Assembly (NCBI GenBank): GCA_001462345.1
Contig: LIUM01000009.1
Location: forward strand, 1 to 52,413
Length of the DNA: 52,413 nucleotides
Source: Fibrobacteria bacterium AD312
GTDB lineage: Bacteria; Fibrobacterota; Fibrobacteria; Fibrobacterales; Fibrobacteraceae
Direction: 5' to 3'
The notes beneath the pieces are model-generated. The model saw only the letters and a list, made by a program, of their open reading frames with translations, was not told the origin of the DNA and searched no databases. A program made the position numbers and the translations under genes. This document shows, one piece after another, positions 7,869 through 17,268 of this stretch. The first letter of the stretch is position 1; every line of letters starts with the position of its first letter.

Positions 7869-8744
7869 ATGAGCTCCGCTAATTTAAAAGAAAATTACTC
7901 TCTGCGTCATTTAATTTCATTTAGAGTGGGCGGTGAAGCACGTTTTTTTTGTGAAATAGAAACAAATGAACAATTTTTAGAAGTTAAAAAAAAAGCGATT
8001 CAACAAAACAAGCCTTTTTTTATTCTTGGTCGCGGTACAAACGTTGTTATTTCTGACAAAGGCTTTGACGGCTATATCGTAAAATTATCTCGTTCTTTTT
8101 CTGAATTATCCATAGAGGGCTCTATACTAAAAGCGAAAACCGCTACTCCCCTTTCAAGAATAGCTAGGTCGTCCATTCAAAATAATCTCAGTGGCATGCA
8201 TTTACTCGCAGGTATCCCAGGAACATTAGGGGGTGCTATTTATATGAATGCTGGTGCTTATGGGCAAGAGATTTCTCAAACGGTAATAGAAGTCAAAAGC
8301 ATTAATGATCAAGGGCAAATCATTACACGCGACAACGCTGCCTGTTCTTTTTCTTATAGGCACTCTATTTTTCAAGAAAATAAAGAATGCATTCTCGAGG
8401 CCTCTTTTCAATTGACTCTGGGTTCTAAAGATGCTCTAGAAAAAGAAATGAATACAGTGATGCAAAAAAGAAGAGATTCTCAACCTCTAGAATACCCCAA
8501 TGCGGGTTCTGTTTTTAAGAGAACACCTCAAGATTTTCCTGGGGCATTGATTGAAAAAGCAGGGCTCAAAGGATTTTCTATTGGTGGTGCCATGGTTTCC
8601 CCAAAACATGCGAACTTTATAATCAATACAGGGAATGCCACCGCTCAAAACATCTATGATTTAACAAGCGTTATCATTGAAACTGTATTTAAGCAAACAG
8701 GGATTACTCTCGAGCGAGAAATTATCTTTTTAGGTGATTTTTAA
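7869..8744 (+). CDS. murB: UDP-N-acetylenolpyruvoylglucosamine reductase MurB
   Basis: An FAD enzyme that uses NADPH to reduce enolpyruvyl-UDP-GlcNAc to UDP-MurNAc, the second committed step of peptidoglycan synthesis, in the cytoplasm. The 291-residue product matches type II MurB. Seen: the FAD-binding segment ILGRGTNVVIS (52-62), GIPGTLGGAIYMNAGAYG (115-132), the substrate Arg in SYRHS (Arg164), the proton-donor Ser in NAGSVFKR (Ser214) and the C-terminal Glu in LEREI (Glu283). The frame is open far upstream, but the ATG at 7869 starts the conserved NYSLRHLISFRVGG region and avoids overlap with the divergent primase gene. The end overlaps the VanZ-like gene by 23 bp. Confidence 0.95.
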   Translation: MSSANLKENYSLRHLISFRVGGEARFFCEIETNEQFLEVKKKAIQQNKPFFILGRGTNVVISDKGFDGYIVKLSRSFSELSIEGSILKAKTATPLSRIARSSIQNNLSGMHLLAGIPGTLGGAIYMNAGAYGQEISQTVIEVKSINDQGQIITRDNAACSFSYRHSIFQENKECILEASFQLTLGSKDALEKEMNTVMQKRRDSQPLEYPNAGSVFKRTPQDFPGALIEKAGLKGFSIGGAMVSPKHANFIINTGNATAQNIYDLTSVIIETVFKQTGITLEREIIFLGDF

Positions 8745-9129
8745 AAAAGGCTACGTGTAAATAATAGCGATAAGCAACAATAGCAAGAACCGCTCCAATT
8801 CCATCGGCTATTAAATCATAACCAGAGACAAATCGACCTGGTGTAAAGCTTTGGTGAAATTCATCAGAGACTCCATATAGTACGGTTAATAAAAACACGA
8901 CTAAAGCAATTCGAATAGGAAACTTTTTCCAATGGGCTGGCTTAAACCAAAACGAGAAAGAACACCCTAAAGCAGCATAGGCTATCGTATGGAGTATCTT
9001 ATCTGAGCCAAAAAACAGCGAAGGTAATTCCGTTCCTGGTTTTGAAGAAAAATGGAATAGAATAGCCATTATGAGAATGGACGAAGCATAGCGAAAGAAG
9101 GGATATTGAAGAAAGATTTTTTCTAACAT
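8722..9129 (-). CDS. VanZ-like membrane protein
   Basis: This 135-residue integral membrane protein has about four hydrophobic segments. It carries the VanZ-family signatures DKILHTIAYAALG and DEFHQSFTPGR followed by SGYDLIADGIGAVLA. Family members are linked to teicoplanin resistance in vanZ itself, but most chromosomal copies have no known substrate; an envelope role is the usual guess. The frame is open to 9210, but that would run into the divergent rlmI gene. The ATG at 9129 gives the normal VanZ-like length. It overlaps the convergent murB gene end by 23 bp. Confidence 0.85.
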   Translation of the reverse strand: MLEKIFLQYPFFRYASSILIMAILFHFSSKPGTELPSLFFGSDKILHTIAYAALGCSFSFWFKPAHWKKFPIRIALVVFLLTVLYGVSDEFHQSFTPGRFVSGYDLIADGIGAVLAIVAYRYYLHVAFFKNHLKR

Positions 9130-9166
9130 AGTCAGAATAAAATAGAAAATTCTAACTTTTCTTTTT

Positions 9167-10360
9167 ATGAAAGCCATTACATTAAAAGCTGGACGTGAAA
9201 AATCTGCCACACGCCGTCATCCTTGGGTTTTTAGCGGAGCTATCGACAAAGTCCTTGGAGACCCAAGTCTAGGGGATTCCGTTGAAATTTATTCTTATGC
9301 TGGTGATTTCTTAGGCATGGGTGCTTATTCCCCTTCTTCTCAAATTAGAGCACGATTCTGGAACTTTGAAGAAAAGAGAATCATTGATAAAGAGTTTCTC
9401 TCTAAGGTGCTAGATCAAGCCATAGCGAGCCGACATTCTCGAGGCTTTGATGTTTCGGATAAACAAAATGCATTTCGTTTAGTGAATGCAGAAAATGATG
9501 GGATTCCTGGCTGCATTATTGATAAATACGGGCCTTACTTTTCAATTGAAATTTTATCCGCTGGTGCAGAAGTTTTTCGAGAAATCATTTTCAAATTACT
9601 CGCCGAGAAAACAGGCTGTACAGGGATTATAGAACGCTCTGATTCAGAGGTTCGTACCAAAGAAGGTTTACCTTTACGCAAAGAGGTTGCTTACGGAAAT
9701 GTTCCCACAGACCCTGTCCCTATGAATGAAAACGGCATTTTCTTTGATATTGATCTCTGGAATGGTCATAAAACTGGCTACTACTTAGATCAACGCGATG
9801 CCAGAAAAAGAATAGGAGAAATCGCCAAAGGGAAAACCGTTCTAAATTGTTTTTGCTACACAGGTGGTTTTGGTCTTTATGCGCTAAAAGGCGGCGCTAA
9901 ACACGTTTACCAAGTCGATGTATCTAAAGATGCTCTAAAGATTGCACGTGATTTAGTATTAAAAAACAAGCTCCCTACAAGCGAGATTACACATACACAA
10001 GCCGATGTATTTACCTACTTACGGCAATGTCGAGACAAGGGCCTTCAATTTGATTTGATTGTTCTTGACCCACCTAAATTTATTGAATCGAAAGACAGCT
10101 TAAATAAAGGCGCCCGTGGTTATAAAGACATTAATTTACTTGCAATTAAGCTTTTAAGCCCAGGTGGAAGGCTTGCTACTTTTAGTTGCTCTGGTTTGAT
10201 GGAAATGAGTTTATTCCAGAAAATCATCGCCGATGCAGCAGAAGATGCCAAACGCAGTGCTCAAATTATTGAACGTTTTGGGCAACCAGCAGATCATCCT
10301 GTAAAAACATCATTCCCTGAAGGCCAATATCTAAAAGGCCTTCTGATTGAAGTCGAATAA
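9167..10360 (+). CDS. rlmI: 23S rRNA (cytosine-C5) methyltransferase, RlmI family
   Basis: A SAM-dependent methyltransferase that in E. coli makes m5C1962 of 23S rRNA. The 397 residues show an N-terminal PUA-like domain (KAGREKSATRRHPWVFSGAI, about 7-26), a linker domain, then a Rossmann methyltransferase with KTGYYLDQRDAR, VLNCFCYTGGFGLYAL (SAM motif I), a VLDPPKF motif and a TFSCSG motif with the conserved Cys near residue 345. All match RlmI/RlmK-type enzymes. It is divergent from the VanZ-like gene with 37 bp between starts. Only one base separates its stop from the stop of the convergent TPR gene. The exact target base is inferred from the family. Confidence 0.9.
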   Translation: MKAITLKAGREKSATRRHPWVFSGAIDKVLGDPSLGDSVEIYSYAGDFLGMGAYSPSSQIRARFWNFEEKRIIDKEFLSKVLDQAIASRHSRGFDVSDKQNAFRLVNAENDGIPGCIIDKYGPYFSIEILSAGAEVFREIIFKLLAEKTGCTGIIERSDSEVRTKEGLPLRKEVAYGNVPTDPVPMNENGIFFDIDLWNGHKTGYYLDQRDARKRIGEIAKGKTVLNCFCYTGGFGLYALKGGAKHVYQVDVSKDALKIARDLVLKNKLPTSEITHTQADVFTYLRQCRDKGLQFDLIVLDPPKFIESKDSLNKGARGYKDINLLAIKLLSPGGRLATFSCSGLMEMSLFQKIIADAAEDAKRSAQIIERFGQPADHPVKTSFPEGQYLKGLLIEVE

Positions 10361-10361
10361 T

Positions 10362-11654
10362 CTATCGTTTGTTTTGACGAGGTAAAATAGCGGCATTTTT
10401 TTCTTGCCACACCGCATCTTTCCAAGCTCTTTCGGCTTCATTAGCCCAATCCGAATTTGGAAATTTCTCTACAATTTCTCTATACTTTGATACTGCAGAA
10501 CGGAAATCTCGACGTTCTCTGTATATATTACCAATTTGTAATAAAGAGAAAGAATATTCTTCTTCATTCGTTTGTTTATCCAGATATTCTCGATAAATGG
10601 AAAGAGCTGTTGCCAAATCGCCTTTTAAGAAGGCTGCATTCGCCACTTCTATCGAACGAGCCTCTTTTGAAGTGGTGTCTTTTGAAATTTCTTCTACAGG
10701 TTCTACTGGAGCTACATTCTCTGCGTTCACAACAGGGGTGGAGTCTACCTTGGTAGGAACGGAATCTTTTGTTAATTCGGCAAGCCTTGCATGAGCAGGG
10801 TCCTTAGAGTCAATACCAGACATCGTTTCTAAATAAATACGAAGTTCTTCTATTTCTAAATTTTTCTTATTTTGTTTCTTATAAATAAGACTTAAATAAT
10901 AATGCGCTTTAGGCCCTAATTGAGGAAAATCAAAAGCACGTTTTAAATTATACTCTGCTTTCTCTAACTCCCCTAATTCATAACGGACTAAGCCTGCATA
11001 GTAATAAGCTCCAGGATGCCCTGGTTCTTGTTTTAAGATGTCTCTCCAAATAGAAGCCACTTCATTATACTTTTTAGCCTTAAAAAGTTCAACGCCTTTT
11101 AAGAATAGATGGCTATTGTAAGAAAACTTTGAAGAAGAGTCTTTAGCAACCGTTGCTGAAGAAGCGACTGGAGCAACAGAAGAGGAAGATGGTACAACAA
11201 CTGAAGACGAAGAAACGACTACAGAAGAAGAGGAAGGAGGAATCACTGAAGAAGAGGATGGTTCCACTGAAGAAGAAGATTCTTCAACAACAGGAGGTTT
11301 GTTAGCAGGGTCTTTCGCGCGTTCGTCTGCTGCCCCTTTTTTATTACCTAAAACTTCATAAATTCGAGCGGCACCTTCATAAGCCTCACTCATTTGAGGA
11401 GCATAGCGATAAGCTAAACGATAATTAGCTAGTGCACGGCTGTAATCCTTCATTTTAAAACGGACTTCTGCAGCAGAAAAGTAGGCCTGTGCATTATTAG
11501 GATCCGTTGCAAGAATAGCATTGAATTCTCCAATGGCTTTTTCATACTCGCCTGCAGCAGCAAAACGGGCTCCCTGTTCTAAACGAGGATCTATTGCAGC
11601 AAAGGAAACATCAATCAGCAAAACTAAAAGTAAGATAACATGATAAAAGCGCAT
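10362..11654 (-). CDS. Periplasmic TPR protein with Ser-rich linker
   Basis: This 430-residue protein has a signal peptide (MRFYHVILLLVLLIDVSFA). It has TPR repeats at about 24-110 (ARFAAAGEYEKAIGEF, AQAYFSAAEVRFKMKDYSRA) and again from about 180 to 275. The final part (QIGNIYRERRDFRSAVSKYREIVEKFPNSD) looks like the YbgF/CpoB-type tetratricopeptide tail that works with Tol-Pal or cell-wall machinery. Between the TPR blocks, residues 121-178 form a low-complexity linker of SSSSV repeats with Val and Pro. This linker type is characteristic of Fibrobacter secreted proteins and is one basis for the organism guess. The stop touches the convergent rlmI stop. Partner unknown. Confidence 0.85.
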   Translation of the reverse strand: MRFYHVILLLVLLIDVSFAAIDPRLEQGARFAAAGEYEKAIGEFNAILATDPNNAQAYFSAAEVRFKMKDYSRALANYRLAYRYAPQMSEAYEGAARIYEVLGNKKGAADERAKDPANKPPVVEESSSSVEPSSSSVIPPSSSSVVVSSSSVVVPSSSSVAPVASSATVAKDSSSKFSYNSHLFLKGVELFKAKKYNEVASIWRDILKQEPGHPGAYYYAGLVRYELGELEKAEYNLKRAFDFPQLGPKAHYYLSLIYKKQNKKNLEIEELRIYLETMSGIDSKDPAHARLAELTKDSVPTKVDSTPVVNAENVAPVEPVEEISKDTTSKEARSIEVANAAFLKGDLATALSIYREYLDKQTNEEEYSFSLLQIGNIYRERRDFRSAVSKYREIVEKFPNSDWANEAERAWKDAVWQEKNAAILPRQNKR

Positions 11655-11753
11655 AACTAAATAATACTAAAAACAATATTAAAATTTTTAATGATTCGCT
11701 TTTTTTTGTTCTAAAAGAGCCTTTATCTCCTTTTCAAACAAAGAGTAGCTGTA

Positions 11754-13139
11754 TTAACGCCCACCCACGAGAATCTGATCTACTTTAATGGAAGGCTGGC
11801 CCACAGTCACTGGAACTGAACCCGAAGAGGCCCCACACATGCCAGCAGCCGTTTCAAAATCATTACCCACCATGCTAATTCGAGGTAAAATCTCGTGCCC
11901 TTTGCCAATAAGAGTGGCGCCACGCACTGGTTCCGCAATTTTCCCTTGGCGAATCACATAGCCTTCATCTACAGCAAAATTAAACTCGCCTGTCGCAGGA
12001 TTTACAGAGCCTCCCGCCATTTTAGCGGCATACAAGCCGTTATCAATACTTGCAATCATTTCTGCTAAAGAGTCTTTGCCCTCTGCAATAAATGTATTTC
12101 TCATGCGGCTAACAGGAGCGTATTTATAAGATTCTCGACGAGCACTTCCTGTAAGTGGAACACCCACTTCTTTTGCGCCAATTCGATCACTCATGTATGA
12201 TTTTAGAATTCCATTTTCAATTAAAACAGTACGCTCCGTAGGTGTGCCTTCATCATCGACAGAAAGGCTTCCCCACACGCCTGGCAAAGTACCATCATCG
12301 ATAGCGGTTAAGCAAGGGTGTGCAATTTGCTCGCCTAGTTTTCCGCAGAAAGGGCTTGCTTGACGTCGAATAGATTCCGTTTCTAAAGGATGGCCACAAG
12401 CCTCATGGAAAATTACTCCCCCAAAACCATTACCCATTACTACAGGCATTTGGCCTCCAGCAATATAGCCCGCATCTAGCATTCGTAAAACGCGTTCTCC
12501 ACATTCCATAGCAATATTTTCAGGAGAAAGTGTCGCTAGTAATTCATAGCCACCAAGCGCACCAGGAGCTTCATGAGAAGTCAATCGCTCTTGGTTTTTT
12601 GCTCCAGTGACACTCACATTCACTCGCGTACGAGCTCTTGTGTTTTCTATATGAAGCCCTTCGCTATTGATAATTTGAATCGTGGAGCAAATATCAGAAA
12701 CAGAAGAACTCACCTGTACAATTCGGTTAGATAAGGCACGCGCTTTTTCATCTGCAATTTTTAAGAAATCGAGTTTGTAATTTTGCCCTAATATTCTAGG
12801 ATCCTTAAACACATTTAAAGAATAATCCAAAACATTTTGTTTCGCTTGAAAATGAATACCCTTTAAGGAAGAAGTATTTTGTTCACGCCCAAAAGCAAGC
12901 GTTTCTGTCATTTTAAGCAATGTATCCAAATGATCATTACTTGTAAAAGCGTAAAGCACTTCTGTTCCATAAATTAAACGTATGCCAATGCCGTATTCCG
13001 TGCTCGCCGAAGCATTTTCAATTTTGCGATCTTTTAACATGAGTGTCGAAGAACGAGATTCTTCTTCAAAAATTTCGACAAAATCCGCCCCTAAATGGCG
13101 ACCATGATCGATGATTTTTAAGGCTATTTCTGGATTCAT
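11754..13139 (-). CDS. tldD: Metalloprotease TldD
   Basis: The catalytic subunit of the TldD/TldE (PmbA) zinc protease, which degrades or trims small peptides in the cytoplasm, for example in microcin maturation. The 461 residues have the zinc motif HEACGH (245-250), the conserved GGVIFHEACGHPLE context, SVDDEGTPTERTVLIENGIL and the Cys/Gly-rich C-terminus GMCGASSGSVPVTVGQP. No tldE/pmbA partner lies in this window. It starts three bases after the hisF stop, so the two are probably co-transcribed, though no functional link is known. Confidence 0.95.
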   Translation of the reverse strand: MNPEIALKIIDHGRHLGADFVEIFEEESRSSTLMLKDRKIENASASTEYGIGIRLIYGTEVLYAFTSNDHLDTLLKMTETLAFGREQNTSSLKGIHFQAKQNVLDYSLNVFKDPRILGQNYKLDFLKIADEKARALSNRIVQVSSSVSDICSTIQIINSEGLHIENTRARTRVNVSVTGAKNQERLTSHEAPGALGGYELLATLSPENIAMECGERVLRMLDAGYIAGGQMPVVMGNGFGGVIFHEACGHPLETESIRRQASPFCGKLGEQIAHPCLTAIDDGTLPGVWGSLSVDDEGTPTERTVLIENGILKSYMSDRIGAKEVGVPLTGSARRESYKYAPVSRMRNTFIAEGKDSLAEMIASIDNGLYAAKMAGGSVNPATGEFNFAVDEGYVIRQGKIAEPVRGATLIGKGHEILPRISMVGNDFETAAGMCGASSGSVPVTVGQPSIKVDQILVGGR

Positions 13140-13142
13140 AAA

Positions 13143-13916
13143 TTACTTCCGTACCGCAACACCAGCATCACGCATGGCAGATTTAATTCCTTGTACAGTA
13201 TAATCTCCAAAATGGACCATCGATGCGACAAGGGCAGCATCTGCAGAAGTCTTAGAAAAGAGGTCTGAAATATGTTCTGGCACTCCGGCTCCACCACTTG
13301 CAATGACAGGCACGTGAACCGCTTTAGCAATCCTATCGGTAATGGTGAGTTCATAACCTTCTTTTGTGCCATCGGCATCAATAGAATTAAGGCAGATTTC
13401 GCCCACACCCAAGTCTTGAGCTTGAATCGCCCATTGAACAGCATCGATTCCCATGGCTCGACGCCCTCCTTGAATATAGACCTCATAGCCACTTGGTATT
13501 TTTTCTGAAACACCTACAAATTTGGCATCCATCCCAAGAACAATACATTGATTTCCAAAGGCTTTTGCACCATCTGAAATGATTTTTGGATTAAGAACAG
13601 CAAGACTATTAATACTTACTTTTTCAGCGCCCGCAAGAAGCACCGCGCGCATATCATCAAGATGACGAATGCCGCCACCTACAGAAAAAGGAATAAATAC
13701 ATGACGCGCAATATCTTTTACCATTTCGATATCACAAGGACGATTTTCTGCACTTGCAGTAATATCATAAAAAACTAATTCGTCAACGCCTTCATCACTA
13801 TAGCGAGCGCCCATTTCTACGGGATCCCCAATATCAATATTTCCTTTAAACTTGACTCCTTTAGTCACTTTTCTATTTCGAACATCTAGGCAAATAATCA
13901 ATCTTTTTGAAAGCAT
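13143..13916 (-). CDS. hisF: Imidazole glycerol phosphate synthase cyclase subunit HisF
   Basis: The TIM-barrel cyclase half of IGP synthase. It uses ammonia from the HisH glutaminase to convert PRFAR to IGP and AICAR in histidine synthesis. The 257-residue product shows RLIICLDV with catalytic Asp11, VGGGIR (80-84), VLGMDA with catalytic Asp130, and the phosphate-binding VIASGGAG. The ATG at 13916 is chosen because it starts the canonical [11 protein letters not shown] and has an AGGAT ribosome site; an upstream in-frame start would only add seven residues. HisH and the other his genes are not adjacent, so the histidine genes are scattered here. Confidence 0.96.
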   Translation of the reverse strand: MLSKRLIICLDVRNRKVTKGVKFKGNIDIGDPVEMGARYSDEGVDELVFYDITASAENRPCDIEMVKDIARHVFIPFSVGGGIRHLDDMRAVLLAGAEKVSINSLAVLNPKIISDGAKAFGNQCIVLGMDAKFVGVSEKIPSGYEVYIQGGRRAMGIDAVQWAIQAQDLGVGEICLNSIDADGTKEGYELTITDRIAKAVHVPVIASGGAGVPEHISDLFSKTSADAALVASMVHFGDYTVQGIKSAMRDAGVAVRK

Positions 13917-13961
13917 GGTAAATCCTGTTTTTTCCAAATATATCTTTTCAATCTAGCTCTG

Positions 13962-14939
13962 TCAGAAACTTGGTTGGTCTGTTAGCATTTCTTGCATTTC
14001 TTTAGTAAATGCCTTGCTTTCAAACCACTGCGGTTCTTTGAAGTAGGGTAATTTTAATTGCACTTTGTAGGCATGAAGCATTTGATTTTCGGCACCTAAA
14101 ACGGCATAATCTTCTGTAGTCAAAGGCTCATTCAACATTTTCTCATAATAGAAGCCTTCGTGCCCATAAAGTCGATCGGCGACAACTGGATACCCTAAAG
14201 CAGAAAGATGCGCCCGTATTTGATGTTTACGACCAGTCACTAGTTCGGCTTCCACAAATGAAAAAGGCCCTGGAATAGAATGAAATAGAGCCTCTCTATG
14301 TTTTACCAACCGAAATAAGGTGGTCGAGGGCTTCCCTTCTAAACAGGGGTACATTTTTAGGCGAATGCGACTGTCTTTCTTTTCTTGAAGAGCCAAATCA
14401 CAACGTTGAATTTCTTGAGAGAATCGCCCATGGACTACGGCAAGGTAGATTTTTTTTAATAAAATGAGGTCTAGATGACGTTGGAAACGAGTCGCTGTGT
14501 CTCTATTTTTTGAAAACAGCATAATCCCTCCAGTATCACGGTCTAAGCGATGCATGGGAGTGATTTCTTCATTGTCAAAAGCGCGACGAAGAATACTTGT
14601 AAACGTATTATAGAAGATATGCCCTGTATGATGCACAGGTACACCCGCTGGTTTATCGACTAATAAGAATTCATCATCTTCAAATAAAACATCAAAATGT
14701 GTCGGGACATCGGGTTCTGCATAATTATCAATTTGGTATAAAACTTGATTACCCGTTTCTACTCGAGTTTCTAAGGTAGCGATAACACCGTTAACTAAAA
14801 CGGCACCAGATTGAATACGATCTTCCCATTCTTCTCGAGAATGATAAGTAAAACGAGCACAAAGAGAATCCACTAATAAAAAGCCACGATGTTCTGGGCG
14901 AACAATACTTTCAAAAACCATTTTTCCAATATGAGCCAT
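13962..14939 (-). CDS. RluA-family pseudouridine synthase
   Basis: Converts uridine to pseudouridine in rRNA or tRNA. The 325-residue product has an N-terminal S4-like region (SREEWEDRIQSGAVLVNG, about 34-51), a catalytic domain with LLVDKPAGVPVH and the family II motif MHRLDRDTGG (catalytic Asp133), and the C-terminal LVTGRKHQIRAHLSALGYPV. These place it in the RluA/RluC/RluD group; the target site cannot be read from sequence. The ATG at 14939 is chosen because it lies one base after the stop of the membrane-protein gene upstream; the open frame before it overlaps that gene. Confidence 0.9.
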   Translation of the reverse strand: MAHIGKMVFESIVRPEHRGFLLVDSLCARFTYHSREEWEDRIQSGAVLVNGVIATLETRVETGNQVLYQIDNYAEPDVPTHFDVLFEDDEFLLVDKPAGVPVHHTGHIFYNTFTSILRRAFDNEEITPMHRLDRDTGGIMLFSKNRDTATRFQRHLDLILLKKIYLAVVHGRFSQEIQRCDLALQEKKDSRIRLKMYPCLEGKPSTTLFRLVKHREALFHSIPGPFSFVEAELVTGRKHQIRAHLSALGYPVVADRLYGHEGFYYEKMLNEPLTTEDYAVLGAENQMLHAYKVQLKLPYFKEPQWFESKAFTKEMQEMLTDQPSF

Positions 14940-14940
14940 A

Positions 14941-16047
14941 TTATTGCAGCATCCAAGTTTGTCCTTCAAACACATCGTTTCGGACTTCAAATTCTTTAGA
15001 CCCTATCACAGCTCCATCTTTGAATGCCGTTTCCACTTTCCAGCGCCCGTAATTTAAATTCTTCTTTTTAGTATATGTTCTAAAACCACTTTCTCGCCCA
15101 CCCTGAATCGACATGCCAGAAGAAGATATGCGGTCGGTGAGTTCAAATTTTTCTGTTTTTGGGTTTAAGTAAAACCAGCGATGTTCAATATTTGCCTTGA
15201 CTTTATTTGGAGCAAAAATGGAACTTAAAAAATACACCTCGCCTTCTGAGGGCTGCCAACTAAGCGTTTGACGAGAAAGTCCCATAAGTTCTAAAACACT
15301 TGGATTATCTATTTCGCAAGAATACGTAGTTCGATCAAAATGAATGCAAGCACTATGCTGTTTAACCACTAAAGGAACTGGTGGAATCACATTGAAAAAA
15401 TACATCACAATCAATAAGCAACTTATTGTGAAAGGAGCTAAAATGACTTTCAATGGACGAAGAGAAAGCTTCCAGATGCCATAACACATAAGGAACGAAA
15501 TGGTGGTACTTAATAAAAACCAGAACCACCCAAGACGATGAACCCAATGAGGAATTGCAAAATTCAAGAACATTGTTCCTAATAAACAAAAGAAGGAAAG
15601 GCTTACCGTAAAGCTTTCATAACGACGTTGTAAGAATTCATTGCCAATCAATAAGGCTGTCATAAATAGCACAAGGAAAAGCGAAGCCCAAGAACCACTA
15701 CTTTTGAAATAACAAATCACTAGCGCACTAAATAAACTTCCAAAGCAAAATTGAACAGCCCAAGTAAAACGAGAGGTCCATTTTTCACTCCAATCTCGAT
15801 TCAAAAATATTTTTCTGATTTGATAAGCCTTGGAGGCCTTCATTTCAGAGTCTTCTTCTAAGCGAGAATCCATTTTTGAAGCCGACAATAAAATCACTAA
15901 AATCAAAGCACCAAAATAATAAGCCAGTAAAAAAAGCAAATCTGAACTGTACACCATCCGGCCAAGCGTAATGGAATCCCATGCAAAACCACCAAAAAAG
16001 GCTAATGCTGGAATAAAATGTTTGAACTTTTCTATTGTCTTTTTCAT
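14941..16047 (-). CDS. Polytopic membrane protein with DUF2914-like C-terminus
   Basis: This 368-residue protein has about eight hydrophobic segments in residues 1-230, then a soluble C-terminal domain. The tail contains NYGRWKVETAFKDGAVIGSKEFEV, less its last four residues, the pattern of DUF2914. The membrane part resembles DUF5924, which often precedes DUF2914. Function is unknown. The domain lies outside or in the periplasm by topology and has a beta-rich, ligand-binding look (WRTYSCEI-like and HRWFYLNPKTEKFEL segments). It sits between nadD and the RluA-family gene, with tight spacing on both sides. Confidence 0.75.
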   Translation of the reverse strand: MKKTIEKFKHFIPALAFFGGFAWDSITLGRMVYSSDLLFLLAYYFGALILVILLSASKMDSRLEEDSEMKASKAYQIRKIFLNRDWSEKWTSRFTWAVQFCFGSLFSALVICYFKSSGSWASLFLVLFMTALLIGNEFLQRRYESFTVSLSFFCLLGTMFLNFAIPHWVHRLGWFWFLLSTTISFLMCYGIWKLSLRPLKVILAPFTISCLLIVMYFFNVIPPVPLVVKQHSACIHFDRTTYSCEIDNPSVLELMGLSRQTLSWQPSEGEVYFLSSIFAPNKVKANIEHRWFYLNPKTEKFELTDRISSSGMSIQGGRESGFRTYTKKKNLNYGRWKVETAFKDGAVIGSKEFEVRNDVFEGQTWMLQ

Positions 16048-16057
16048 TTTTTACGAC

Positions 16058-16690
16058 TTATTCTTTATATAAATTGCGACTTAAAATGTATTCGTATACT
16101 TCATTTTTTAAACCACAAGGCTTTTCGGATGAACATAAAAGAGCTTTTCGAATAGCGGTACTCGAAATAGTGCCATCAAAACCGTGTTCTTTACCTACCC
16201 AAAACAAGGGAGCATAACCCATCTCCATGTGTTTTTTTAAGTCTGGTTCTTTATAACCTCGACGACCAAATACAATTAATTCAAAATCGCGAAGTAATAA
16301 ATGACCATTATATTCAGTGCCATAAAAATGAAGTGGATCTCGCCAATGAGGAATCCCTTCATAGCTATCTGCTCCCACCAATAAACGAAAGTGATAGTCG
16401 GGGTATGTCTCTTGAATATGCTGCATAGAAACATAAGACCCTCGATAATCATTCATGTTGATTTCAATATCTGAAACAATAAATGAAGGTTGATCACCTA
16501 CTGCAATCTTTAACATTTCAAAACGTTCTTCTGGAGAAGCTATAAGTGTTTTATCCCAACGATCAGGAGAAGGAACAAACCAAACTTCATCACATAGTTT
16601 TAGTGATAAACAGGTAGATGCTAACGCAAGATGATCTTCATGTACTGGATCAAAGGCCCCTCCCAAAATGGCGGCCGTTTTAATAGACAT
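16058..16690 (-). CDS. nadD: Nicotinate-nucleotide adenylyltransferase NadD
   Basis: Adenylates nicotinate mononucleotide to NaAD, the step before NAD synthase; nadE lies at 38200-40017 in this same window. The 210-residue product shows the nucleotidyltransferase site GGAFDPVHEDHL (the common HxGH appears as HEDH), LLVGADSYEGIPHWRDP, and the C-terminal ISSTAIR signature. The ATG at 16690 is chosen over an in-frame TTG three codons upstream; it overlaps the end of the beta-barrel gene by 11 bp, which implies translational coupling. Confidence 0.93.
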   Translation of the reverse strand: MSIKTAAILGGAFDPVHEDHLALASTCLSLKLCDEVWFVPSPDRWDKTLIASPEERFEMLKIAVGDQPSFIVSDIEINMNDYRGSYVSMQHIQETYPDYHFRLLVGADSYEGIPHWRDPLHFYGTEYNGHLLLRDFELIVFGRRGYKEPDLKKHMEMGYAPLFWVGKEHGFDGTISSTAIRKALLCSSEKPCGLKNEVYEYILSRNLYKE

Positions 16691-17261
16691 AGACAACAAA
16701 ACCTATATTCATTTGAAGACGTGTTCCAGAAACCGTTTCATTTTCAAAAGGATCATAATGCTCCGAAATAAAACGATATTCGATTTCAAAAACCAAAGCG
16801 GATTTAGGGCCTAAAGTAAAAAAAGTACCTAGTCCAAAACCATATTCATCCCAAACGACATCTCCAGCATCGGATAAATTTTTTGCTCTGGTATAAGAGC
16901 CTTGAAGATAAGGACCAAAGCCGAGTGAAATTCCTAGTTGAGCAGAAAAATCTCGGTGGTCTATTTCTCTTTTTTCTCCGTCCTCAGGTTCTTGTACATA
17001 ACTATAAAGCCCATATCCTAAGCGCAAATAACCAAGCCCATTCAACCAAGCACCAATGAGTGGTGTCACGCGAACAAGCCCAGTACCATGATCTCCATTA
17101 GCAAGTACACCAGACCCTGCTTCTAATACGCCACCAACAATTAAAGGCATTTTATTTGTTTTTCCAGTCGTAGGAGTCGCTGTTGCAGACGGCGACGTAG
17201 TCGCTTGAGAATAAGCCCACCCAGAAAAGCATAGTAACAGAATCCATATCGTTTTTTTCAT
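16680..17261 (-). CDS. Probable outer-membrane beta-barrel protein
   Basis: This 193-residue protein has a signal peptide (MKKTIWILLLCFSGWAYSQ), a short Thr/Ser/Pro linker, then alternating aromatic and Gly-rich strands (GLGYLRLGYGLYSYV, ISLGFGPYLQGSYTR, EYGFGLGTFFTLGP). It ends in MNIGFVVYVY with a terminal aromatic, as is usual for outer-membrane barrels recognised by Bam. The size suits an eight-stranded barrel. No specific family is recognised. It is followed, with overlap, by nadD. Confidence 0.7.
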   Translation of the reverse strand: MKKTIWILLLCFSGWAYSQATTSPSATATPTTGKTNKMPLIVGGVLEAGSGVLANGDHGTGLVRVTPLIGAWLNGLGYLRLGYGLYSYVQEPEDGEKREIDHRDFSAQLGISLGFGPYLQGSYTRAKNLSDAGDVVWDEYGFGLGTFFTLGPKSALVFEIEYRFISEHYDPFENETVSGTRLQMNIGFVVYVY

Positions 17262-17268
17262 TTTTCAC

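Noticed and set aside
13136-13513. A 125-codon minus-strand frame inside hisF
   Set aside because: It lies entirely within hisF in another frame and resembles no protein; hisF itself is unmistakable.
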